A stretch of DNA of 64,000 nt, from positions 39,471-103,470 of the forward strand of contig NZ_CAJNBK010000023.1 of NCBI RefSeq assembly GCF_905220975.1, in the 5' to 3' direction. The position numbers and the translations under genes are program-made. Origin of the DNA: Paraburkholderia haematera. Its GTDB lineage: Bacteria; Pseudomonadota; Gammaproteobacteria; Burkholderiales; Burkholderiaceae. Below the pieces are notes generated by a model. It did not search any database and had not been told where the DNA came from. It saw only the letters and a list, made by a program, of their open reading frames with translations. This document shows, piece after piece, positions 25,609 through 34,437 of the stretch (positions are counted from its first letter, which is position 1; each line of letters opens with the position of its first letter).

Positions 25609-25952
25609 GGGGCCACACCAACCTGTTACACCTTCGATCCGCCCCTACCGCAACACCAACAAGCGGTATTTATTACTTTTAATTAGCCTCGCTTTCTATT
25701 TCCTTTCTGATTCAGGCCTGCTTTTTCGGGTCTCGACCGGCCGCGCGCCATTGCTCAGACAATTGACCATAGAGCCCATCACACAAGGGTTTCCATGGAT
25801 CAGACAAAATTCCTGGGCGGCAAATAATCTGCTATGCATGCTCTATTACAAGGCCGTGAAATAGTTACCGAAATTTGATGCATTTTTTTGAGATATTTTT
25901 TTGTGAGGGGATTGATTTCTTGTTTTGCCCTTCATACAATTCGTCCCAAGCT

Positions 25953-25998
25953 GTTACGAAATGTAACGCGATGTATCAAAAGGTCGCCATCTGTATCA
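25953..25998. promoter_or_regulatory. Inverted plus direct repeats in the proximal flhD upstream region
   Basis: GTTAC (25953-25957) and GTAAC (25963-25967) are inverted arms. They are followed by two TGTATCA heptamers at 25972-25978 and 25992-25998, spaced exactly 20 bp. All lie within 150 bp of flhD and are likely regulator sites. Confidence 0.5.
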
Positions 25999-26100
25999 GG
26001 TGGTGACATGTAGCCGGAGGTTACCGTTTCCGGTGAGGCACAAAAGACATAACGGCAAAAAATGCCGACATAGTAATTCGGGGCTTCGGAAACACAGAAA

Positions 26101-26421
26101 ATGGACCGTAGCAGCGAGACGCTGGATTCAATCCGCGAGATCAACTTGTCTTACATCATGCTCGCGCAACGTATGTTGCGTGAGGACAAACCGGTCGGCA
26201 TGTTCCGGCTGGGACTGTCGTCGGAACTGGCTGATTTGCTTGCCGGGCTGTCGCTCGCGCAGATTGTCAAGCTGGCCGCTTCCGATCAGCTTTTGTGCTT
26301 CTTCCGCTTCAACGACCACTCGATGTTGTCGGCGTTGACGCAAACGACGAAGCACACGGCAGTTGCACCGACTCACGCGGCGATCCTGCTTGCAGGCCAG
26401 CCTGCCGAGCAGTTTGCTTAA
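26101..26421 (+). CDS. flhD: Flagellar master regulator subunit FlhD
   Basis: A 106-residue FlhD protein: LDSIREINLSYIMLAQRMLREDKPVGMFRLGLSSELADLLAGLSLAQIVKLAASDQLLCFFRF. The all-helical dimer core and the LxxLS region are of full length. FlhD and FlhC form the FlhD4C2 activator of flagellar class II genes. flhC begins 14 bp downstream. No motAB, che or fli genes flank the pair, unlike the usual arrangement at the main flagellar cluster. Confidence 0.95.
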   Translation: MDRSSETLDSIREINLSYIMLAQRMLREDKPVGMFRLGLSSELADLLAGLSLAQIVKLAASDQLLCFFRFNDHSMLSALTQTTKHTAVAPTHAAILLAGQPAEQFA

Positions 26422-26435
26422 TCGAGGTGACCGCG

Positions 26436-27005
26436 ATGCTCAAGCGTAGCCTGACGGAAGACGCCCAGGAAGTATTCCGGGCCATCGCGCTGATTGAACT
26501 CGGCGCGCGCATGCAGGTTCTCGAAAGCGAGTTGACGCTTTCGCGCGACCGCATGATCCGCCTGTACCGCGAGGTTAAAGGCGTATCGCCGCCCAAGGGC
26601 ATGCTGCCGTTCTCGGCGGACTGGTACATGACGTGGCTGGCGAACATCCACGCGTCGTTGTTTTACAACACGTACCTGTTCCTGAAGAACGAAGCGCACT
26701 GCTCGCACCTGGATGCGCTGACCAAAGGGTATCGGCTGTATCTGGAACATTGCCAGCACAGCGACGCCGAACCGGTGCTGGATCTGACGCGTGCATGGAC
26801 GCTGGTGCGTTTCTTCGACGCCGACATCCTGCAGCTGACCAAGTGCTGCCGTTGCACCGGCAAGTTCGTCGCGCACAAGCACGACCTGCAGCACAACGTG
26901 GTGTGTGGCGCGTGCCAGCCGCCGTCGCGCGCCGGCAAGACCAAGAAGGCCGCCGCCGCTCGCCAGGAAGCGCTCGAAGCAGCGCAGATCGCGCAAGCCG
27001 CCTGA
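26436..27005 (+). CDS. flhC: Flagellar master regulator subunit FlhC
   Basis: A 189-residue protein from ATG 26436 after GAGGTGA. DNA-binding FlhC domain: EVFRAIALIELGARMQVLESELTLSRDRMIRLYREVKGVSPPKGMLPFS. The structural zinc site is intact: CCRCTGKFVAHKHDL and VVCGACQPP supply the Cys pairs. The Lys/Ala-rich tail (TKKAAAARQEALEAAQIAQ) extends past the usual end. It is translated just after flhD and ends before a strong terminator. Confidence 0.95.
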   Translation: MLKRSLTEDAQEVFRAIALIELGARMQVLESELTLSRDRMIRLYREVKGVSPPKGMLPFSADWYMTWLANIHASLFYNTYLFLKNEAHCSHLDALTKGYRLYLEHCQHSDAEPVLDLTRAWTLVRFFDADILQLTKCCRCTGKFVAHKHDLQHNVVCGACQPPSRAGKTKKAAAARQEALEAAQIAQAA

Positions 27006-27061
27006 GTCGATTGGAATCGATGAGGGCCGGTCCAGCCTGATTCGAACCGAAGCACCGAGGG

Positions 27062-27091
27062 AAAAAGTCCGCCGTCACGCGGACTTTTTTT
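27062..27091 (+). terminator. Intrinsic terminator of flhDC
   Basis: AAAAAGTCCGC (27062-27072) pairs with GCGGACTTTTT (27079-27089) over a 6-nt loop, followed by further T residues. It lies 57 bp after the flhC stop and also faces the convergent mntH transcript. Confidence 0.92.
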
Positions 27092-27166
27092 ATGTGGCTT
27101 GCGCCCGGGGACCGGACACCAGACACCTGACGCCCGGCATCCGCTCCGCTGCCTCCTACGCCCCCA

Positions 27167-28495
27167 TCAGCCCACCAACCCGACCGTCTGCACCACCAGC
27201 CACAGATTCGCCGCACTGATCACCACGAACAGCGACCAGGCGAGGAGCCGCGTCGGCAGCCTGTTGGCGAATTCGCCCATCAACGAACGATCATTGGTCA
27301 TGCGGATCAGCGGATAAAGCGCGAACGGCAGTTGCAGGCTCAACACAACCTGGCTTGCAACCAGCAGCGTGCCGACTGCGCCGTTACCCATCATCTGCAC
27401 GCCGATCAGCGCCGGAATCAAGGCGAGTGCCCGCGTGATGAAGCGCCGCTGCCAGCACGGAATTTTCAGCTTGAGAAAGCCTTCCATGATGACCTGCCCC
27501 GCCACCGTGCCGGTGAAGGTCGAGCTTTGCCCCGAAGCCAGCAGCGTAATCGCGAACAGCACCGCCGCGAAACCCGTGCCGACGATCGGCGCCAGCAGCT
27601 TGTACGCGTCTTCGATTTCGGTGACCTGATTGTGGCCGGTCGCATTGAACGCGGCGGCCGCGAGAATCAGGATCGCCATATTGATCAGCAGCGCGATCAC
27701 CAGCGAGACGATCGTATCGATGCGCGACATGCCGATCGCCGACCTGATACTGGCCGGATCGCGCTTGACCGCGCGGGTCTGCACGATCGATGAATGCAGG
27801 TAGAGGTTGTGCGGCATCACGGTCGCACCGAGAATGCCGATCGCCAGATACATCGGCTCGCGGCTGCTGAGCGCCTGCCACGAAGGAATCAGTCCTTGCG
27901 CAACCGACGGCCAATGCGGCTTCACCAGCGCCAGCTCGATGATGTAGCCAACGCCGATCGTCGCGACCAACCCGAGCATGATCGCTTCGAGATCGCGGAA
28001 ATTCTTGCCCTTCAGGCCGAGTACGATCAGCGTGTCGAACGCGGTCAGCAACACGCCCGTGGTCAGCGAGCATTTGAAGAGCAGATGGAAGGCCAACGCA
28101 CCGCCGAGCACTTCGGCCAGATCGCAGGCCACGATGGAAAGCTCGGCAAGCAGCCACTGAAAACGCGCGACACCTGGCGAATAACGCAGTCGCGACAATT
28201 CCGCGAGGTCACGCCCGGTGGCGATGCCGAGACGCATGCTCAGGCATTGCAGCGCCATCGCCGCAAGACTCGACAGCATGACGACGAACAGCAGGCTATA
28301 GCCGTAACGCGACCCCGCTTCGATATCGGTGGCCCAATTGCCGGGGTCCATGTAGCCGATCGAAATCAGCAGACCGGGCCCCGCGAATTGCAGGATTTTT
28401 TTCCAGAACGGCGCGCCTAGCGTGACGGCGACCGTGCCTTGCACTTCGGACGGGCAAAACGGCGCCGTGGCGGTAGTCGGTAGTTTGAACTGCAA
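27167..28495 (-). CDS. mntH: NRAMP-family Mn2+/Fe2+ importer
   Basis: A 442-residue proton-coupled metal importer with about 11 membrane segments. The metal-site motif DPGN is in GYMDPGNWATDIEAGSRYGY (helix 1) and the helix 6 motif MPHNLYLHSSIVQTR is intact. Its usual physiological metal is Mn2+. It ends tail-to-tail with flhC. The upstream neighbour (sfnB) is on the same strand but about 60 bp away, so shared transcription is possible. Confidence 0.94.
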   Translation of the reverse strand: MQFKLPTTATAPFCPSEVQGTVAVTLGAPFWKKILQFAGPGLLISIGYMDPGNWATDIEAGSRYGYSLLFVVMLSSLAAMALQCLSMRLGIATGRDLAELSRLRYSPGVARFQWLLAELSIVACDLAEVLGGALAFHLLFKCSLTTGVLLTAFDTLIVLGLKGKNFRDLEAIMLGLVATIGVGYIIELALVKPHWPSVAQGLIPSWQALSSREPMYLAIGILGATVMPHNLYLHSSIVQTRAVKRDPASIRSAIGMSRIDTIVSLVIALLINMAILILAAAAFNATGHNQVTEIEDAYKLLAPIVGTGFAAVLFAITLLASGQSSTFTGTVAGQVIMEGFLKLKIPCWQRRFITRALALIPALIGVQMMGNGAVGTLLVASQVVLSLQLPFALYPLIRMTNDRSLMGEFANRLPTRLLAWSLFVVISAANLWLVVQTVGLVG

Positions 28496-28555
28496 GCCGG
28501 TGGTCTCTTGAAGGGGATAAACCGCAACGCCTCATAGAGGCCGCCGCGAACCGCC

Positions 28556-29749
28556 TCAAGTGTACAAAGAAACCTCCGACAATGTCCCGCTGAGTGCATA
28601 CCGGCCGACATCGCGCACGCGATAGTCGAGCGGATCATGCAACGTATGCACGCGAGCATTGCGCCAGAAGCGGTCGAGCGCGAGCGGCGCGTGCGTGGCG
28701 CGGGCGCCGCAGGCGTCGAACAGTTGCTCGCTGACGTCGAGCGCGGCGCGGTGCGCGACGATTTTCGCCTCCGAGGTGGCGAGCGCCACGTGCGCTCGGG
28801 TTTCGGCGTCCAAAGCCGGGCCTTGTTGCCACGCATCTTCGAGCGCGTAGGCGGCTCGCGCTGCCAGCGCCTCGGCGCTTACCGTCTGCAGGCGCATCTC
28901 GCCGAAACGCTGGATCAGGTAGGGATCGTCTGTGGCCTTATCGACACCGGACGAGATCCACGGCTTGCCGTATTGCGTGACGTAGGCGCGTGCTTCTTCG
29001 AGCGCACCCTGCGCGATCCCGACGAACAGATTGGTCAGCACCTGCTGCGAGATCAGCGTGCGCAAACTCGCGTATGGCGTGTCGGCCCGCTCCAGCACCT
29101 CATGCGGCTCGACCTTGACTTGCACAAAGGAGACGCTGCCGCTATCGGTTTGCCGCTGACCGATCGGATTCCAGTCGTCCTGAACGGTGATGCCCTCGCG
29201 CGCGGTCGGCACCACGGCGAACATCGCTTTGCCGGTAGCCGGATCGTGCGCGGAAACCGTCATCATGTGCGAGCCGCGCGTGCCGGAACAAAATCCTTTC
29301 TGTCCATCGAGACGATAGCCGCCGTCGCTGGTTGCACGTGCAACGAGTCGCGTGTCGAGCGGATTGACCGCATTGCCCCACCACCAGCGCCCTTCCACGG
29401 TGCCGCTCAGATAGTGGGCACGTTGTTCCGGATTGCCCCAAACATTGACGCTGACCACCTGCAGGCAGGTGAAGCCCAACAGATGCGCGAGCGCACTGTC
29501 GACTCGCGCGATCTGGCGAATCGTGTCGTAGATCTCAGGCCAGCGCGCGCCGATACCGCCGAATTCACGCGGCACAGCGAGCGTAAGCAGCCCCGCGTCG
29601 GCGATCCATTGTTTCTCCTGCGCGGCGTGACCGCCGTCGCGATCGCGCTGAGCCGCGCTGGACCGCAACGCGCCAAGCAAGCCGGTGAGATCGCGCACCA
29701 CGGGTGCAGCGTCGGTTTGCAGCGCCTCGGGATGTCTAGGTTCGTTCAT
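28556..29749 (-). CDS. sfnB: SfnB-family sulfur-acquisition oxidoreductase (acyl-CoA dehydrogenase fold)
   Basis: A 397-residue flavoprotein of the acyl-CoA dehydrogenase/DszC type (LLTLAVPREFGGIGARWPEIYDTIRQIARVDSALAHLLGF; GYRLDGQKGFCSGTRGS; VRDVGRYALSGTLSEVSLYT at the end). This SfnB/DszC branch contains FMNH2-dependent monooxygenases of organosulfur compounds and lacks true acyl-CoA dehydrogenase function. It is the last gene of the leftward sulfur cluster. The 187-bp gap to the permease gene holds nothing recognisable. Confidence 0.87.
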   Translation of the reverse strand: MNEPRHPEALQTDAAPVVRDLTGLLGALRSSAAQRDRDGGHAAQEKQWIADAGLLTLAVPREFGGIGARWPEIYDTIRQIARVDSALAHLLGFTCLQVVSVNVWGNPEQRAHYLSGTVEGRWWWGNAVNPLDTRLVARATSDGGYRLDGQKGFCSGTRGSHMMTVSAHDPATGKAMFAVVPTAREGITVQDDWNPIGQRQTDSGSVSFVQVKVEPHEVLERADTPYASLRTLISQQVLTNLFVGIAQGALEEARAYVTQYGKPWISSGVDKATDDPYLIQRFGEMRLQTVSAEALAARAAYALEDAWQQGPALDAETRAHVALATSEAKIVAHRAALDVSEQLFDACGARATHAPLALDRFWRNARVHTLHDPLDYRVRDVGRYALSGTLSEVSLYT

Positions 29750-29936
29750 GCAATGTCCACGTGAAGAGTTTGGCGAGCGACACGCGGTTTATCAGCGCGG
29801 CCGGTTTGCATTCGATCAGGTGAGCGGGCGTCTCGCCGCGCCCGTTGTAAATAGCATGGCAGACGGTGACGTCAGCGCTGAAATCGTGGGCCGTATACGC
29901 GTATTCGTCATTCAAATAGCGGTCGAAACGCGCCGG

Positions 29937-30593
29937 TCATGCGCGCTGCGCAAGCCGTCGCACGAAGCGGTCGCCGACGAACTGCACCGCCGTCACAATC
30001 ACAATTAGCAACGCAATCACCGTCACCATCACGGTGGTATCGAAACGCTGATAGCCGTAGCGGATCGCCAGATCGCCGAGACCACCGGCGCCCACGGCGC
30101 CCGCCATGGCCGAGGAACCGATCATCGCCACCACGGTGATCGTGAAGCCGCCGAGAATGCCCGGCAGCGCTTCAGGCAGCAGCACATGCCAGATGATATG
30201 CCGGCGCTGCGCGCCCATTGCCTGCGCGGCTTCGATCAAACCACGGTCCACTTCGCGCAAGCTCACTTCGGCCACGCGTGCAAAAAAGGGAATCGCCGCG
30301 ATACTGAGCGGCACAATCGCGGCCCACACACCGATCGTCGTGCCGATCAGCAAACGCGTGAGCGGCAGCAGCGCGACCAGCAGAATGATGAAAGGTGTTG
30401 AACGGAACACATTGACGAGCGCGCCGAGCGTGTTGTTCACCGCACGTTTTTCAAAGATGCCGCCGCGCGTGGTGGTGACCAGCACCAGGGCGAGCGGAAT
30501 GCCGACCAACGCTGCGATGAAAGCGGATACGCCGACCATGACGACGGTATCGCGAATGGCATCGGCGAGTTCCGAGAGCCAGAGATCAGACAT
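29937..30593 (-). CDS. metI: ABC transporter permease, MetI-like (methionine/organosulfur import)
   Basis: A 218-residue MetI-type permease with five hydrophobic segments and the EAA-type coupling motif EAAQAMGAQRRHIIWHVLLPEALPGILGG. It overlaps the ATPase gene by 8 bp. With MetN-like and MetQ-like partners it should form an importer of methionine or another sulfur compound. Confidence 0.9.
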   Translation of the reverse strand: MSDLWLSELADAIRDTVVMVGVSAFIAALVGIPLALVLVTTTRGGIFEKRAVNNTLGALVNVFRSTPFIILLVALLPLTRLLIGTTIGVWAAIVPLSIAAIPFFARVAEVSLREVDRGLIEAAQAMGAQRRHIIWHVLLPEALPGILGGFTITVVAMIGSSAMAGAVGAGGLGDLAIRYGYQRFDTTVMVTVIALLIVIVTAVQFVGDRFVRRLAQRA

Positions 30594-31743
30594 AGCCTAG
30601 TACCTCGACATGATTGGCATGGTGACGCGCTCGCTCGAGCAGCGTCGCGATCTGCTTTTGCAGCGTGCCGTCCGCATTCGCGCGCACTTCTGCCGACACC
30701 ACCAGACGCCCTTGCGCATGTCCCTGAATCCGGTCGATGCCGCCATGCACGAAACTCACGCGGCCACCTTCCATGCTCAATGCGGACGTCAATCCGCCCA
30801 GGTCGGGTTCGCGGGCATCACTGCCGGTGAAGCGCACGTCGAGCAGAATCCGCGCATCCGCTTGCGCGATCTCGTGCAACGGTTTGACGCGCGCAGCCAG
30901 ATCGGTGGGCAGGTCATGAACCAGGGTACGCAGCAATGCGCGGGTCGCGTCATGCCGTGGGTCGCCGAAAACGCGCCAGACCGGACCGGTCTCCACCACT
31001 TCACCGCGCTCGATCACGGCCACGGTATCGCAGACCTCCCGGATGACCTGCATCTCGTGCGTGATCAGCACGACGGTCAGATTGAGCCGCTGATTGATAT
31101 CGCGCAGCAACGCGAGAATGGCTTGTGTCGTTTCGGGGTCGAGCGCGGAGGTCGCCTCGTCGCACAGCAGAATGTCCGGGTCGGTCACGAGTGCACGCGC
31201 GATCCCGACGCGCTGCTTCTGTCCGCCGGACAGACTCGCCGGATAGGCATCGCGCTTGGTCGACAGCCCGACCAGTTCGAGCAAGGCGTCGACCTTTTTG
31301 TCGATCGCCGCTTTAGGCGCGCCCGCGATCTTTAGCGGCAACGCAATGTTCTCGTGCACCGTTTTCGCTGAGAGCAAATTGAAATGCTGGAACACCATGC
31401 CGATACGCCGCCGCAGCGTGACCAGCCCGCGTTCGTCGAGTTCGCCGACGCTCACGCCGTTCACGCGCACAGCGCCGGAACTCGGTTTTTCGAGACCGTT
31501 GACGAGCCGAAGCAGCGTCGATTTTCCTGCGCCGCTGCGGCCGATGATGCCGAACACTTCGCCGCGCGCCACCTTCAGCGTGACGTTCGCCAACGCCGCG
31601 GTCGACACACCGCGCGTGTTGGCGAACACCTTGCCCACGTCGTCGAATACGACAACGTCTTGCGCGGTATCGGCCGCGGCACGATTCAAGGCGAGGGACG
31701 GCGCGTCTTCAATGAACTGCGGCACGTCGAATAGGTTAGCCAT
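30586..31743 (-). CDS. metN: ABC transporter ATP-binding protein, MetN-like
   Basis: A 385-residue ATPase from ATG 31743. An N-terminal extension of about 30 residues precedes the nucleotide-binding domain: Walker A GRSGAGKST, Q-loop MVFQHFN, signature LSGGQKQR, Walker B ILLCDEATSALD, switch LITHEM. A C-terminal NIL domain (about 300-385) is the allosteric amino acid-binding domain of MetN proteins. The N-terminal extension is unusual for MetN. Confidence 0.92.
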   Translation of the reverse strand: MANLFDVPQFIEDAPSLALNRAAADTAQDVVVFDDVGKVFANTRGVSTAALANVTLKVARGEVFGIIGRSGAGKSTLLRLVNGLEKPSSGAVRVNGVSVGELDERGLVTLRRRIGMVFQHFNLLSAKTVHENIALPLKIAGAPKAAIDKKVDALLELVGLSTKRDAYPASLSGGQKQRVGIARALVTDPDILLCDEATSALDPETTQAILALLRDINQRLNLTVVLITHEMQVIREVCDTVAVIERGEVVETGPVWRVFGDPRHDATRALLRTLVHDLPTDLAARVKPLHEIAQADARILLDVRFTGSDAREPDLGGLTSALSMEGGRVSFVHGGIDRIQGHAQGRLVVSAEVRANADGTLQKQIATLLERARHHANHVEVLGYV

Positions 31744-31756
31744 GGCTTCGTTCCTC

Positions 31757-33187
31757 TCATGCTGCCACTGTGGATCGCGCGCCGGATTTCGCCCCGGTTT
31801 GCGCCCCGGTTTGCGTATTACGCCGATGTTGCGCGCCGGCGTGTGCCTCAGGCAGTCGCGCGCGACCGGCACCGAATAGTTTTTCGCGCAATGTCGGCGC
31901 CGGGTCGTAGTCCTCTTTGTAAACGCCGCGATTCTGCAATTCCGGCACCACCAGATCGACGAAGTCTTCGAACGATTCGGGCATGACCGTACGCGTCAGA
32001 TTGAATCCGTCGACGCCCGCCTCTTCAATCCACGACACCAGCTCATCCGCGATCTGCTGCGGCGAGCCGACTACCGGCTTCGCACGGCCACCGAGCGTCA
32101 TCTGTTCGAGCACCTTGCGCTTGGTCCACACACCGCTCACGCTCTTCTTCGAAATCGCTTCGACTGCCGATTGCATCGATTCGGTCTTCACATACGAGAT
32201 CGGTTCGTCCAGTTCGTACTGCGAGAAGTCGATGCCGGTCGAACTGGAGAAATGCGCAATACCGCCCTCCGCGCTCGCATAACGCCGGTACTCTTCGAAT
32301 TTCTCTTGTGCAGCGCGTTCTGTTTCGCCGACTACAACGGTAATGCCGGCAAAGATCTTGATATCGTCAGGCGCGCGGCCGAAGCTGACCGCTCGTGCAC
32401 GAATGTCGTCGACAATGGAGCGCGTCAGTTGTTTGTTCTGGCCACCGACAAACACACATTCCGCGTGACGCGCCGCGAAATCGACACCCCGGCTCGACGA
32501 GCCCGCCTGATACAAAACCGGCGTGCGTTGCGGCGACGGCTCGCTCAAATGAATGGCGTCGATCGAATAGTACGGACCGTCGTGTTTCACGCGATGCACC
32601 TTGTCAGGATGCGAGAAGATACGTGCCTCGCGATCGCGCACCACCGCGTCGTCCTCCCAGCTTTGCTCCCACAGCTTATAGACGACGTCCATGTAATCGT
32701 CCGCGCGATCGTAACGATCGTCGTGGCTGATCTGTTGCGCGAGGCCCATGCCGCGCGCGGCACTGTCCAGATAGCCGGTGACAATGTTCCAGCCAACCCG
32801 GCCCCTGGTCAGGTGATCCAGCGTCGACATGCGGCGCGCGAACAGATACGGTGGCTCGTACGTCAGATTCGACGTGACGCCAAAGCCGATATGCTTCGTC
32901 ACATGCGCCATCGCGGGCACGATCAGCGATGGATCGTTGATCGGAATCTGCACCGATTCGCGCAACGGGGTGTCCGGGCCGCCCTGATAGACGTCATATA
33001 CGCCGACGATATCCGCGAGAAAGATGCCATCGAATTTGCCGCGCTCAAGCGTTTGCGCGAGGCTCGTCCAGTAGTCGAGGTCGGTGTAATGCGCCGAACG
33101 GTCGCGCGGATGCGTCCACAAACCATGATTGATATGGCCCACCGCATTCATGTTGAACGCGTTCAGCAGGATCTTTTTCTTCGCCAT
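31757..33187 (-). CDS. LLM-class flavin-dependent monooxygenase (NtaA/SnaA/DszA family)
   Basis: A 476-residue monooxygenase from ATG 33187 (MAKKKILLNAFNMNAVGHINHGLWTHPRD). The FMN-binding barrel shows LERGKFDGIFLADIVGVYD, RMSTLDHLTRGRVGWNIVTGYLDSAARGMG and PVLYQAGSSSRGVDFAARHAE. These enzymes use FMNH2 from a separate reductase to desulfurise or oxidise small organosulfur compounds or chelators. The C-terminus is an Ala/Gly/Thr-rich tail encoded partly by a 12-bp tandem duplication (31790-31813). It is 13 bp upstream of metN. Confidence 0.9.
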   Translation of the reverse strand: MAKKKILLNAFNMNAVGHINHGLWTHPRDRSAHYTDLDYWTSLAQTLERGKFDGIFLADIVGVYDVYQGGPDTPLRESVQIPINDPSLIVPAMAHVTKHIGFGVTSNLTYEPPYLFARRMSTLDHLTRGRVGWNIVTGYLDSAARGMGLAQQISHDDRYDRADDYMDVVYKLWEQSWEDDAVVRDREARIFSHPDKVHRVKHDGPYYSIDAIHLSEPSPQRTPVLYQAGSSSRGVDFAARHAECVFVGGQNKQLTRSIVDDIRARAVSFGRAPDDIKIFAGITVVVGETERAAQEKFEEYRRYASAEGGIAHFSSSTGIDFSQYELDEPISYVKTESMQSAVEAISKKSVSGVWTKRKVLEQMTLGGRAKPVVGSPQQIADELVSWIEEAGVDGFNLTRTVMPESFEDFVDLVVPELQNRGVYKEDYDPAPTLREKLFGAGRARLPEAHAGAQHRRNTQTGAQTGAKSGARSTVAA

Positions 33188-33239
33188 CGTGCGGCTCCTT
33201 GCTTTATACGACGCTAGTTGCGTGGCTGGGTTGTCTGAC

Positions 33240-34079
33240 TCACCACGCGACGGCATAGAGATTGCCGAACGCTTTATCAAGCGCGGCGCGCACAGCGGGC
33301 GAATGCTGATAGATCGAGATGAACTTGCGGATACGCGGATCGTTGACGCTTTCCGGGCGCACGACCCACTGGATCGCGTAGTTCTTGTTTTCCAGGCCAT
33401 CGAACAGCAATGCGCTATTCGGATCGGTCGTGCCCGCCAGCTTGATGAAGCTCGGGTAGCCTTGGGCGAGATCGACATCGTCGAGCGAGCGGGCCAACTG
33501 CGATGCTTCGAGCTGGACGATTTTCAGATGCTTCGGGTTGTCGATGATGTCAAGCGTGGTGGCACGATAGTCGATGCCCGGGGTCAGCTTGATGAGACCG
33601 GCGCGTTGCAACAACAGCAAACCACGGCCACCGTTGACCGGATCGTTAGCGATGGCGACGGTGGCGCCGTCCTTCAATTCGTCGAAGCGTTTAACTTTCT
33701 TCGAGTACAGGCCGATCTTCATGATCGTGCCCGGCGCGATCGCGACGAAGGTATAGCCGCCCTGCTTCTTTGCGTTCTCGAGAAACGGGATGTGCTGGAA
33801 ATAGTTGACGTCGATATCCTTGTTGGCGAGCGCGGCGTTCGGCGTATTCCAGTCGGTAAACTCGATGATCTTCACGTCCAGCCCTTGCTCCTTCGCCTCG
33901 CGCGCGGCGACTTTGAGTGCCTCGATTTGCGGACTGGTGGCGATGCCGATTTTCAAGGTGGGCGTGTCCGCCGCGAAGGCAGGCGCAGCAGACAACGCCA
34001 GCGCAACGCCGAATGCACCGATCAGCGCTAGCGCCGGCACATGGAAAAATCGCTTCACTGCAGACAGAGAAATGCGCAT
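33240..34079 (-). CDS. metQ: MetQ/NlpA-family substrate-binding protein
   Basis: A 279-residue binding protein from ATG 34079. The signal peptide ALALIGAFGVALALSAAPAFA lacks a lipobox, so export by signal peptidase I to the periplasm is expected rather than lipidation. Family blocks: LKIGIATSPQIEALKVAAREAKEQGLDVKIIEFTDWNTPNAALANKDIDVNYFQHIPFLENA and VAIANDPVNGGRGLLLLQRAGLI. It heads the leftward operon with the monooxygenase and MetNI-like genes, so the ligand is probably the sulfur compound processed by those oxygenases. Confidence 0.9.
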   Translation of the reverse strand: MRISLSAVKRFFHVPALALIGAFGVALALSAAPAFAADTPTLKIGIATSPQIEALKVAAREAKEQGLDVKIIEFTDWNTPNAALANKDIDVNYFQHIPFLENAKKQGGYTFVAIAPGTIMKIGLYSKKVKRFDELKDGATVAIANDPVNGGRGLLLLQRAGLIKLTPGIDYRATTLDIIDNPKHLKIVQLEASQLARSLDDVDLAQGYPSFIKLAGTTDPNSALLFDGLENKNYAIQWVVRPESVNDPRIRKFISIYQHSPAVRAALDKAFGNLYAVAW

Positions 34080-34402
34080 GGTGAGCTCTTCAGGGTTGTG
34101 TGTGGTGCGTTTCGAGGCGAGCCGATCCCACGGCATGCGGGCACGCATGCCGGAATCGGTAGGACAACGGGAATCTGCAACGCGCGGGTTAATCAGCGCA
34201 CAGCAGCAATAGAACGCGCGAGCGGATCAACGCGGACAGCGGCAGATCGGACAGGTCATCGCCTCTCTCCAGATGAGGTGCGAATCATGATAGACGGCGG
34301 GAAACCGGCGGTCTACGAATGGATTTTGGGAAGATAAGCGGGAAAAATGATTTGGGGAGGCGGGATCGACAGCAGGACTTGAAAACCACAAAAATATGTA
34401 TA
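34080..34402. other. Intergenic region between metQ and hipB
   Basis: About 320 bp that must hold the divergent promoters of the sulfur cluster and hipBA. The right part (from about 34330) is AT-rich with TTGAAA at 34379-34384 and TATAAA at 34399-34404, a sub-optimal 14-nt spacing. No gene is supported. Confidence 0.5.
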
Positions 34403-34433
34403 AAATCAAAATTTAGCCGCTTAAATTTGATTT
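34403..34433. promoter_or_regulatory. Inverted-repeat operator candidate for hipBA
   Basis: AAATCAAAATTTA (34403-34415) and TTAAATTTGATTT (34421-34433) are inverted arms differing by one extra A. The right arm ends 4 bp before the hipB GTG start. The site covers the place where a Shine-Dalgarno would lie, so binding would block transcription or initiation. Confidence 0.65.
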
Positions 34434-34437
34434 AATT

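Larger units (their letters stand above)
25311..26100. other. Long AT-rich upstream region of flhDC
   Basis: 790 bp with no supported gene. From about 25570 it is markedly more AT-rich than the surrounding genes. It contains a 9-bp inverted repeat (25581-25608), a shorter inverted repeat (25953-25967) and a direct heptamer repeat (25972-25998). It probably carries the control region of flhD. Confidence 0.6.
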
